From Chloroflexota bacterium (lineage in GTDB: Bacteria; Chloroflexota; Anaerolineae; UBA4142): 64,000 nt of DNA. Positions within the stretch are counted from its first letter, which is position 1; every line of letters starts with the position of its first letter. Both the position numbers and the translations under genes were made by a program. The stretch covers positions 1 through 64,000 of the forward strand of contig JAMCQI010000110.1 of the NCBI GenBank assembly GCA_023381515.1, given 5' to 3'. Positions 57,513-64,000 of this stretch are shown here, piece after piece. The notes beneath the pieces were generated by a model that did no database searches, was not told where the DNA came from, and saw only the letters and a program-made list of their open reading frames with translations.

Positions 57513-58361
57513 CTACACCGTGAGGCCGTCATATGCGACTTGGTAACCATGCTGCGCGGCATAGATCGCCAATTCCGGATGGGCCGGGTTGCGCGGATGC
57601 GAGATATGCGTAGCGAAAGCGCGAGCCCCGTCGACGAGCAGCCCTTCCTGCCGCATCCGCTCAACATGCTCGACGAACTCGCGGGCGCTCAGGTGATCGC
57701 TACCGTGCTCGCCGAGACCAAAAGTATGATCGAGGATCACCAGATTGAACCGAACTTGGAATCGGTGGAAAGCCTGCCAGGTTTCCTCCGGCAGCGTCGC
57801 CGTGTCAATGCCGTAGAAAATAGTGCTACCGTCCGCCTCGATCGAGTAGAGCAGCGGATCGACAGCAGGATCATGGTTGGCCGGAAAGGCGATCACCCTG
57901 TAGGGGCCAAGCACGAAGGACTGCATCGCCTCGATCGGGTGGACCTCGAAATTCAGGCTCTCTGCAGTCTTAGAGTCGAGGAGGCCACCGGGACTGTAAA
58001 TGGTCTGAAACACCTCGGAGGCACGCCGCACCGTAGCCCGCGAGGCGTACCAGTGCAAGCGGGGTGCGCCGACCACGCCAAACTCAGGACTGCGCGAGAG
58101 AAAGAGAGAGGGATCCAGATGGTCCGAGTGCCCGTGCGTCTGAAGGCACCAGCGCACGTTGGTAAGCGGACGACCATGCATAGCGGACGCGGTCTCGATA
58201 TCCGGCCCGAGGTCGATCAGGAGGTCGTCGTCGATCAGCGCGGCAGATCGCTTGCGCAGACTCGTCCCGCCCAGCTCGCGTGCTCGCTCGCAATTATGGC
58301 ACCGGCAAAAGGCCTCCGGATAGCCATTCGCAGCCCCCGTTCCAAGGAACGTAAGGATCAT
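57513..58361 (-). CDS. Metallo-beta-lactamase-fold hydrolase (PhnP-like)
   Basis: 282 residues from ATG 58361 (GGGAGG eight bases upstream). The start MILTFLGTGAANGYPEAFC is followed by a Cys pair CRCHNC as in PhnP phosphodiesterases, the HxHxDH motif as THGHSDHLDP, and later His and Asp ligands (FPANHDPAVD, VILDHTFGLG, THISH). It may cleave cyclic phosphodiesters. It overlaps the tail of a nucleoside-hydrolase remnant. Confidence 0.85.
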   Translation of the reverse strand: MILTFLGTGAANGYPEAFCRCHNCERARELGGTSLRKRSAALIDDDLLIDLGPDIETASAMHGRPLTNVRWCLQTHGHSDHLDPSLFLSRSPEFGVVGAPRLHWYASRATVRRASEVFQTIYSPGGLLDSKTAESLNFEVHPIEAMQSFVLGPYRVIAFPANHDPAVDPLLYSIEADGSTIFYGIDTATLPEETWQAFHRFQVRFNLVILDHTFGLGEHGSDHLSAREFVEHVERMRQEGLLVDGARAFATHISHPRNPAHPELAIYAAQHGYQVAYDGLTV

Positions 58362-58584
58362 CTCTTCCACCTCCCATCAACCACTGTTTTCAGCCAAAAC
58401 TCGCTAAACCTGTTCCCGTCCACGCGGGTCACTACCCGCGTCGGCTGGCCGGCCGCATCAATCGTCTCGTAAGGCCATCCGTCCTTATGCCCGTAATCTC
58501 AGCGCCCGGCCAGCGGAGCACCATCGCCAAGGCGCACAGGTCATCGATATCGCCGCCCAGGTCCGTATCCAGATGGATTTTCAA
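58358..58584 (-). pseudogene. Nucleoside hydrolase with large internal deletion
   Basis: From TTG 58584, overlapping the stop of the RibD-like gene, the frame reads KIHLDTDLGGDIDDLCALAM and VLRWPGAEITGI, the N-terminal metal-binding DTDxGxDD motif of IU-nucleoside hydrolases. The C-terminus YETIDAAGQPTRVVTRVDGN with FSEFWLKTV follows in another frame. About 230 central residues are missing. It ends at TGA 58358, inside the start of the PhnP-like gene. Confidence 0.7.
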
Positions 58585-59360
58585 TCCCCACCCTCCTCTG
58601 CGGCCCGCACCACCTCATACCTCAGCCACACGCGTCCGTCTGCCTGCGCCTGAGCGGAAATCAGTCTCAGCCGTGTCGGCATCTCGTCCGCTTTCAGCTC
58701 CGGCGAATCGAACAGCGACGGCGTGTCAAAGCCGCCGATGACGCCCGGAAGAAATTCCAAATTGATCTCGTCGACCAGCCCTGCCCGCAAGAGCGCACCG
58801 TTGAGCCGTCCACCGGCGGTCGACAGGATGCAATGAACGCCCAGTTCTGATTCCATCTTCTCCAAAGCCCGGCCGAGATCGACGCGCTCTTGCCCGGCGA
58901 TAAAGTACGGAATCTCTTCGCGTTGCAGATAGGCGAGATACTCCGGTGGCGTCCGGTGCGCCGCCAAGACCAAAGCATACCAGCCCTTCCAGGCCTCATC
59001 CGGGAACTCCTTATAGGCCCAGCGGATGCGACCTCTCCCATCTACAGCGGCGAACCAGCCGCGATGTCCCGGGCGGTGGAGAATCCTCTCTGGAAGGAAA
59101 TCCTGATAGAGCCATTTGGAATCGCCCTCGAATAGCGGGAGCGACGGAGGCGTCTCGTCATCCCTGACGAATGAACCGCTCCCCTCCAACGTCGCTTGCG
59201 GCTGATGGACAAGCTTGAGCCACTCGAGTAGGCTCACCCCGCCCGGGCCCTCAATGCTCTTCCATCGTTTGTCTCCATAAAGCAGGAGCGCATCGCGCGA
59301 CACGGCCACCCTCCCATCCACCGAGGCGCTGTTGAGGACTACTACTTTCGGCCTGCTCAT
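58581..59360 (-). CDS. RibD C-terminal-domain (dihydrofolate-reductase-like) protein
   Basis: 259 residues. It starts MSRPKVVVLNSASVDGRVAV and has LSTAGGRLNGALLRAGLVDEINLEFLPGVIGG, the strands and nucleotide-binding turn of the RibD reductase domain. An insert of about 80 residues after the first strand lengthens the family core. It probably reduces a pterin/flavin-precursor-like substrate with NADPH; the rib pathway is not present here. Confidence 0.85.
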   Translation of the reverse strand: MSRPKVVVLNSASVDGRVAVSRDALLLYGDKRWKSIEGPGGVSLLEWLKLVHQPQATLEGSGSFVRDDETPPSLPLFEGDSKWLYQDFLPERILHRPGHRGWFAAVDGRGRIRWAYKEFPDEAWKGWYALVLAAHRTPPEYLAYLQREEIPYFIAGQERVDLGRALEKMESELGVHCILSTAGGRLNGALLRAGLVDEINLEFLPGVIGGFDTPSLFDSPELKADEMPTRLRLISAQAQADGRVWLRYEVVRAAEEGGD

Positions 59361-59444
59361 CTAATCTCCTCTCGACTCCGCTCAGCTCCGCGCGAGACGG
59401 AAAATGGCAGAGCCGCTGTTCTTCTCAAACTCCTCTTTCAGTCT

Positions 59445-59885
59445 CTACTCCAGCACCTTGACCAAATGCAGTCCATTGTCTTCGGCGGTAGTGCCTTTTC
59501 CGTCCGGCACGAAACCCAATTGCGGATACAACCGATTCGGGACGACATACGCGGGCGATTGTTCAACGGAGATGCCAATTCGAGTTTTCTGGCGTCGTCG
59601 CGCTATTTGTTCCGCGGCACCAATCAGGCGCCGTCCAATGCCCCGTCCCTGGTGCTCGTCTATCACATTCAGATCCACGATCTCAGGTATGCCTTGGCGC
59701 CTGAATTCCGCGTAGTCCGAATCCCAGACGACCGTCACGTAGCCCACCACTCTTTCTCTCGATACCGCGAGAACGACGACGCGTCTATCCTGCTGTTGTT
59801 CGGCGAAATACTTCTCATACTGCTCGCGTGGCTTGTGCCAGACAGCGAATGTCTCGGCGATTCCCTCGGCATCGCCCTCCTGCAT
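59445..59885 (-). CDS. GNAT acetyltransferase, first strand cut short
   Basis: 146 residues from ATG 59885. VVVLAVSRERVVGYVTVVWD, the acetyl-CoA segment LNVIDEHQGRGIGRRLIGAAEQI and YVVPNRLYPQLGFVPDGKG are clear. The frame upstream reads DIEIRQ, the natural first strand, but there is no start codon because this stretch is fused to the luciferase-like gene. The protein would lack only a few N-terminal residues. Confidence 0.8.
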   Translation of the reverse strand: MQEGDAEGIAETFAVWHKPREQYEKYFAEQQQDRRVVVLAVSRERVVGYVTVVWDSDYAEFRRQGIPEIVDLNVIDEHQGRGIGRRLIGAAEQIARRRQKTRIGISVEQSPAYVVPNRLYPQLGFVPDGKGTTAEDNGLHLVKVLE

Positions 59886-59896
59886 TTGACGAATTT

Positions 59897-60415
59897 CTAT
59901 ATCGGGATGCGCGGGGTTTGCACCGGGCGCGGCAAGCAGGTTATCTCCTTCAGATGGTAGTGCTCGCCGTCGAACCTGAACGGTTGCCCGCTCCAGAATC
60001 CGACCAGCACCTCCAGCGCCTCGTCCAACATCCTGGCACGCTTTTTGACATCCATCACTTCGCCAAAATGCGTAAAACTGCTGTCGATGGAGGCATCGCC
60101 CAGGCCAACGCCAAGGATTAATCGTCCGTTCGATAGATGGTCCAGGGTGACCGCCTCTTTAGCCAGCTTCCAGGGACGCCGGCGGGGCAGAGGCGTGACC
60201 GTTGTCCCGAGGCGCACTCGCTCTGTTGCGAGCGCCATTGCCGCGAGCGCGACCCAGGGATCGTAGGTCGGAACGTCCTGATGGCCTTGCCAGACAATAT
60301 AGTCTTCGAGAAAGACGCCATCCCACCCTGCCTCTTCCGCCAGATGGGCAAACTCACCCAGCGAACGTGCGTCGTGGTACATTCCGCCGTTGGGAAGACT
60401 CAGTCCGTATTGCAT
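59897..60415 (-). pseudogene. Truncated luciferase-like (LLM) flavin-dependent oxidoreductase
   Basis: 172 residues against the usual 300. MQYGLSLPNGGMYHDARSLG, RVRLGTTVTPLPRRRPWKLA and LSNGRLILGVGLGDASID are typical. The frame ends at PVQTPRIPI and TAG, where homologues continue IWVGGxW. The TAG is formed at the fusion with the DIEIRQ stretch of the GNAT gene, so the 3' part was deleted together with the GNAT start. Confidence 0.78.
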
Positions 60416-60433
60416 CTTTCACTCATCCTCTCA

Positions 60434-60580
60434 CTACCTTTTACACGCTTCGATGCAAAAGCGATGCCTCATGCTCACCAATCGCCCGGTGCTCCGGATG
60501 TGGTCTTGGATGGCACGCAACTCGCTCGAGCAGCGTTCAACCGAAAACCCGGGCACCTGCCAGGGGACTGCTTTCAGAAA
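60434..60580 (-). pseudogene. C-terminal remnant of a SAM methyltransferase
   Basis: The frame ends VPGFSVERCSSELRAIQDHI and STGRLVSMRHRFCIEACKR, which resembles the tail of UbiE-like methyltransferases ('PGFSxxRCxxELxAI...FLIEARK'). The remaining sequence up to 60.86 kb is not assignable. Low confidence because only about 45 residues are visible. Confidence 0.35.
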
Positions 60581-60795
60581 ATAGACAGTCCTGAAGAGGG
60601 CTGCTCGCTCGCCTCGGTGATCAGGTCTTTCAAACTCCGGTTCTCGATAGACATGTATCCACTCTCCCGAACCCAGCTTCCAGCAACGACACGGCCGGTA
60701 GCCCTTGCCCGCCTCCGCGTCGGACACCTCATGCGGGAGGCACCTGGAATGAGGTGAGCATCCACCCCAGATGCGCTGGCTCGGTCTCCACTCCG

Positions 60796-60824
60796 TTGGA
60801 TAACCAGTTGATTTATGATAGAAT
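60796..60824 (+). promoter_or_regulatory. Promoter of the Erm-like gene
   Basis: TTGGAT (60796-60801), 17-bp spacer, TAGAAT (60819-60824). Transcription would start near 60831, four bases before the ATG of a short leader frame. Confidence 0.6.
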
Positions 60825-60834
60825 AGAGCCCGTT

Positions 60835-60924
60835 ATGGGTATCCTCTTCCTGGGTTTCCGCTATGTACTCCACACAGCGGAAACTCTACTCGCAGAATTG
60901 GTTCCTCAATCAGGAGCTCGTTGA
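60835..60924 (+). CDS. Candidate leader peptide overlapping the Erm-like start
   Basis: ATG 60835 reads MGILFLGFRYVLHTAETLLA and ends at TGA 60922 after 29 residues, in a different frame from the Erm-like gene, whose ATG is at 60863. erm genes are often controlled by short leader peptides through ribosome stalling. Here the overlap instead of an upstream position is unusual, so it may also be a chance frame. Confidence 0.35.
   Translation: MGILFLGFRYVLHTAETLLAELVPQSGAR
60854..60884 (+). promoter_or_regulatory. Hairpin that encloses the Erm-like start codon
   Basis: Perfect arms GTTTCCGC (60854-60861) and GCGGAAAC (60877-60884) with a 15-base loop that begins with the start ATG at 60863. It could hide the start codon in the mRNA, as in erm attenuators. 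Confidence 0.55.
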
Positions 60925-61678
60925 AAGCCTTGTCCGAGATTCTTCCATTGGCAAGGCGGACACCGTCCTCGAGATCGGTCCTGGTAAGGGGATCATCACT
61001 CAGGCCCTCATCGAGCGAGCCGGCAAGGTCATTGCCGTTGAACTCGACCCTCGGCTCTACGGCTCATTAAGGTCCAGGTTCGCGCGCGCTCCCAATCTGG
61101 AACTGCACCACTCTGATTTCCTGGCCTTTCCGCTCCCCAACTATCCCTACAAAACGTTCTCGAACATCCCCTTTCGAATCACCTCGGATATTATTCGGAA
61201 ATTGCTGCGTTCTCCCAATCCTCCTCTCGACTCTTACCTGATCCTCCAGAAAGAGGCGGCCGCCAAGTGGGCAGGAGATAGCCTGGCATCTCTACTTCTC
61301 CAGCCCTGGTTCCGCTTTACGATCTTGCGCGAACTCCAAAGAACAGATTTTGTTCCCGTTCCTCGCGTCGACGTTGTGCTGATGAGAATTGAAAAACGCG
61401 CCCGTCCCTTGATCGAAGAGCAATACAGAAAGACGTTCGAAGACTGGCTCACCTATGTCTTTAGCCGCAAAAAGCCCTATGTCGTCAAGCTACGCTCAAA
61501 CCCGACGCAGATCGGTCTCGTCGAGTGGATAATACTCTTCCATGATTTCATCCGCGTGCCGGATCGTACCTCTCAAAGCTGGGTGAGAGGCTCGGCAAGC
61601 AAGCTGTTTGCGGAGCAAGCGAAACTGACCAAGATCCACCGGACGCGGAAGGACCCAAGGTGGAAAAAGTACGCCTAG
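60863..61678 (+). CDS. Erm-like 23S rRNA adenine N6-methyltransferase
   Basis: 271 residues of the KsgA/Erm superfamily. LYSQNWFLNQELVESLV is the SQNFL-like opening, VLEIGPGKGIITQALIERAG motif I, AVELDPRL motif II, and the catalytic FSNIPFRITSDIIRKLL has the NIPF form of Erm rather than the NLPY of KsgA. A basic tail (KIHRTRKDPRWKKYA) matches Erm(X)/(E)-type extensions. Dimethylation of A2058 and MLS resistance is the expected role. Confidence 0.82.
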   Translation: MYSTQRKLYSQNWFLNQELVESLVRDSSIGKADTVLEIGPGKGIITQALIERAGKVIAVELDPRLYGSLRSRFARAPNLELHHSDFLAFPLPNYPYKTFSNIPFRITSDIIRKLLRSPNPPLDSYLILQKEAAAKWAGDSLASLLLQPWFRFTILRELQRTDFVPVPRVDVVLMRIEKRARPLIEEQYRKTFEDWLTYVFSRKKPYVVKLRSNPTQIGLVEWIILFHDFIRVPDRTSQSWVRGSASKLFAEQAKLTKIHRTRKDPRWKKYA

Positions 61679-61795
61679 CCTATGAATGCTTCATCCAGTT
61701 TGAGGATTTTACGCATTGACACGTTCTATTACTCCAACAAAAACATCCTCATTTCCCGGAAGACGAGCTCCGCGTGTTTGATGAAACAGTAATCC

Positions 61796-62947
61796 TCACT
61801 TTTGCAAGGTCCACAGGAACTGGGAGTCGTTTCGCTTGACGATCCATTCGCCCTCATGGAGGGTCAAGGGTACGTCGCTTGGATAGACCTGCAGTTCGAA
61901 GCACGAGGATGCCGGCATGCCGAGCTCCACCCAGTGCTGAATGGCCTGCATCAATCGTTCTTTGGCCTCAGAATTTCCGTAGGCAATCAGATAGTCGTCC
62001 TTGGCAAGGACCAAGGATTGGTTTTGCCGGTCCCATAAGCCGAAATAGTACTCCGGCGGCTGCATTGGATCTTGAGTTTCCTGGATGAAGGATTGAAAAC
62101 TCGGTTCCGTCAGGCTGAGAAAGAAGCGGATACTCGACGTTCGCCAAACAAAGGGAGCCTGCCGAGGCCCGCCCCACCAGAAGCGGATTCTCGATATCTC
62201 GCGGTCTTGCAGCTCTGACCAGTCCGCCGTTGTTTCCAAATGGATGGGCTTCAAGGCAGCGAGTTGATACTTGCCCGTCATCTCGACAAAGCCACACGGC
62301 ATGGACAGGGTGGATTGAAAGTGATCGGCGGTCTTTTGGAGGACAAACAAGTTGTCGCCCCCGCCCTCGCTCTTGAGGACGATGAGCAGCAGCCCTCCCT
62401 CTTTGATTTGCGCATAAAAGGGGCGGGGAAGATCGTATGCGCCGGCGGTGAATATGGCTCGATCGTACGGAGCCCTATCGGGATATCCCTCACCGCCATC
62501 CGCTTCAATGACACTGACGTTGGTGATGCCCGATTCTTGAATGTTTTCCACCGCCATCTTGGCGACTTTAGTAATGATCTCGGTGCTGTAGATATGCCCT
62601 TCCGGACCCACCAGGCGCGCCATGAGCGCGGCATTCCAACCACTCCCTGCACCCAGCTCGAACACACGGTGCCCCGGTTCCAACTTGAGCAGGTCCAACA
62701 TCTGCAGGATGAATCCCGGCTGCCCAATCGTCGAAAGGACGTTTCCCTGGGCATCCGCAAAAAGAATGAGCGGCGCGTCCGCGTAAATGGCGCCGAGGTG
62801 TTCCTCCAAATTGCCGGCATTGACCTCGTGCCACTCTTGGGCGCGGTACCTCTTCACGAACTTGTGCCGCGGAGTGTCCAGGAAAGCTTGTTCCGTCGCC
62901 GGGCTGGGAGGCTTGCCATAGAACTGGCCATGATGAATTTGCTCCAA
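61796..62947 (-). CDS. PCMT-like methyltransferase with long C-terminal domain
   Basis: 383 residues. The N-terminal 215 residues follow protein-L-isoaspartate methyltransferase (TIGQPGFILQMLDLLKL, VFELGAGSGWNAALMARLVG, YSTEIITKVAKMAVENIQ, DRAIFTAGAYDLP). The last 170 residues have no assigned fold. The usual QT(I/L)S start of PCMT is STIGQPG. Free-standing role in protein repair or a specialised modification is possible. Confidence 0.82.
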   Translation of the reverse strand: MEQIHHGQFYGKPPSPATEQAFLDTPRHKFVKRYRAQEWHEVNAGNLEEHLGAIYADAPLILFADAQGNVLSTIGQPGFILQMLDLLKLEPGHRVFELGAGSGWNAALMARLVGPEGHIYSTEIITKVAKMAVENIQESGITNVSVIEADGGEGYPDRAPYDRAIFTAGAYDLPRPFYAQIKEGGLLLIVLKSEGGGDNLFVLQKTADHFQSTLSMPCGFVEMTGKYQLAALKPIHLETTADWSELQDREISRIRFWWGGPRQAPFVWRTSSIRFFLSLTEPSFQSFIQETQDPMQPPEYYFGLWDRQNQSLVLAKDDYLIAYGNSEAKERLMQAIQHWVELGMPASSCFELQVYPSDVPLTLHEGEWIVKRNDSQFLWTLQK

Positions 62948-63019
62948 AAGCTGTCTCTGGTACTTGTCCGCTGGTTCTATGGGTTCTACCCCTTCAGCAC
63001 CTTGCTTATCCCCGTTATT

Positions 63020-63532
63020 CTACGTCTCTTTCCGCACGGCCAGAATCACGCACGTGTTTACCCCGTGGGCGTACAGCTTGCCCTTGAGGTCCGTGATTCT
63101 CCCTTCCGCGGTGGCGATCCGGCTGCCGACGTGAATCGTCTTCGCTTCACAGCGGACCAAGCCCGTCCGGTCCGTCATCGGGCGAATATAGTTGACCTTC
63201 ATTTCCAGCGTCGAACAAGTCACGCCCGCAGGGAGCGTCGTGAGGATCGCGGCCGTCATCGCGCTGTCAAGCAGGATGCCGGCAACCCCGCCGTGCACGG
63301 AGGCAAAAGGGTTGTAATGATATTCTGCGGGTTCGAGCTCAAAGACCACGCGGCCCACTTCCACTTCGGACGGCCTGTACCCAATCAACATCGCGGCCGG
63401 CGGAGGCTTGATCTTGCCCTCCTTGATCGACCGTAAATACTCCAACCCGCCGATCGACTGGGCGTCCCGCGCGCTGATCGCTGGATCTTCCCAAGTCACG
63501 GTACGGATACGTTCCTGTTTGCTCGTAGACAC
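63020..63532 (-). CDS. PaaI-family hotdog-fold thioesterase
   Basis: 170 residues from GTG 63532 (GAGGAG upstream). The hotdog core YHYNPFASVHGGVAGILLDSAMTAAI has the Gly-rich helix cap and the catalytic Asp, followed by EMKVNYIRPMTDRTG and TAEGRITDLKGKLYAHGV. It hydrolyses acyl-CoA thioesters by family knowledge. It lies 72 bp upstream of the PCMT-like gene on the same strand. Confidence 0.88.
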   Translation of the reverse strand: MSTSKQERIRTVTWEDPAISARDAQSIGGLEYLRSIKEGKIKPPPAAMLIGYRPSEVEVGRVVFELEPAEYHYNPFASVHGGVAGILLDSAMTAAILTTLPAGVTCSTLEMKVNYIRPMTDRTGLVRCEAKTIHVGSRIATAEGRITDLKGKLYAHGVNTCVILAVRKET

Positions 63533-63936
63533 GACGAATCTCCTCTGAAGATATGACACGTGCCAAGTGACAAGTCAAACCCCGCCCATCCGTCCCCATC
63601 CGCTTGTCCGTTTCGCGCTACGCACCCGTTGCCTGTACGGGCGCAATCCGCTTGCGACCCATCCGCTAGAACACTTCCAGCGTCTCGTGCCGCCGCGCCG
63701 GGAAATGGATTCAGCGGAAGAGTCCGAATCGGACCTCCGCGTAAAAGAGCTCGACGCCTCCCGTCACGAAACAAAAAACACCCATAACCTGCGCGTCACG
63801 GAATTGCGTGCTGCAGACAATAGGTGCTTTGCTCGCCGATACGATCGGCTGAAATAAAAAACCGCGGCCATGTGGGCGCCTCTGCCGATGGGGTGAGTGA
63901 TGAGGCGAACTGATGGCTCATTCGCTCACACTTGCC
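63533..63936. other. Gap with no supported gene
   Basis: About 400 bp. A plus-strand frame (63567-63857) is open for 96 codons but has no family resemblance and no ribosome-binding site, and the minus-strand frames are equally featureless. A short inverted repeat CCCTAGC / GCTAGGG lies at about 63935-63954. Confidence 0.4.
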
Positions 63937-64000
63937 CTAGCGGTCTGTGCTAGGGTTGACGATGTATCTCTTCCCCTCCTTCACCAGCTCCCCCACCAGC
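63937..64000 (-). CDS. 3' end of a gene running in from the right edge
   Basis: The minus strand reads LVGELVKEGKRYIVNPSTDR and a TAG at 63939-63937. The rest is outside the window. It looks like a regular coding tail (Lys/Glu-rich helix), but no family can be named. Confidence 0.35.
   Translation of the reverse strand, partial: LVGELVKEGKRYIVNPSTDR

Noticed and set aside
62240..63436. Plus-strand ORF of 398 codons
   Set aside because: It runs antisense across both the PCMT-like and the thioesterase gene and shows no motif.
63567..63857. Plus-strand ORF of 96 codons near the right edge
   Set aside because: No ribosome-binding site, no family, and composition of a random GC-rich frame.

Overview
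The window is a GC-rich bacterial chromosome segment. Gene order and content suggest an uncultured member of the Chloroflexota (inference, moderate confidence). The main hints are two very large family-39-type glycosyltransferases with beta-sandwich tails, a lipoprotein with PQQ-type repeats inside the rpmH-rnpA-yidD-yidC-jag-parA-parB cluster, a DUF6788 protein, and long gaps filled with short quasi-repeats. No rRNA, tRNA, CRISPR array or parS site was seen.

Layout. 0.3-11.3 kb, all on the minus strand: the rpmH-rnpA-yidD-lipoprotein-yidC-jag-pfkB-parA-parB-mobB series, then a Mg/Co-chelatase gene pair chlI/chlD that appears to be joined by a programmed -1 ribosomal frameshift, a polysaccharide deacetylase and a methyltransferase. 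11.4-15.9 kb: a small membrane protein, a response regulator with an almost leaderless promoter, an isoprenylcysteine-methyltransferase-like protein, its histidine kinase, an HhH-GPD glycosylase and an HD hydrolase. 15.9-22.2 kb: a low-homology island carrying an MNT/HEPN pair, an unknown 327-residue protein, a zinc-ribbon/TPR protein and an orphan UPF0175 protein. It ends at a 47-bp copy of the 3' end of the HD gene. 22.2-28.3 kb: phosphodiesterase, DUF6788, HU-like protein, Fpg-like glycosylase, O-methyltransferase, decayed mazEF, a GNAT protein, and a uracil-DNA-glycosylase-like gene.

28.3-36.0 kb is an integrated 7.7-kb element. It carries regulators, a single-strand-binding protein, small and large terminase, an M78-like peptidase and a large serine recombinase, but no capsid, portal or tail genes, so it looks like a phage satellite. 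Its ends can be placed at an 8-bp core (CGAAAAGA). Joining the flanks across this core restores the C-terminus of the glycosylase-like gene. Joining the element ends restores a different C-terminus for the recombinase. The attP site therefore lies inside the integrase gene.

36.0-42.7 kb: dense hairpin and tandem repeats, a two-TM protein, DUF2283, and an apparent operon of a ParB-DUF488 fusion with a winged-helix/4Fe-4S protein. Then come a second methyltransferase-like membrane protein, a DinB-like protein and a hybrid pseudogene made of kinase, BrnT and BrnA pieces. 42.8-55.3 kb, minus strand: a surface-glycan locus with two GT39-type enzymes, GT2, DegT aminotransferase, SDR epimerase, an EamA-like small transporter, a lipoprotein and an AbrB/PIN toxin-antitoxin pair. 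55.5-64 kb: a nucleotidyltransferase, an MBL hydrolase, a RibD-like reductase, a GNAT protein, an Erm-like rRNA methyltransferase with a hairpin over its start codon, a PCMT-like methyltransferase and a thioesterase. Mixed with these are at least five gene remnants with clean internal deletions.
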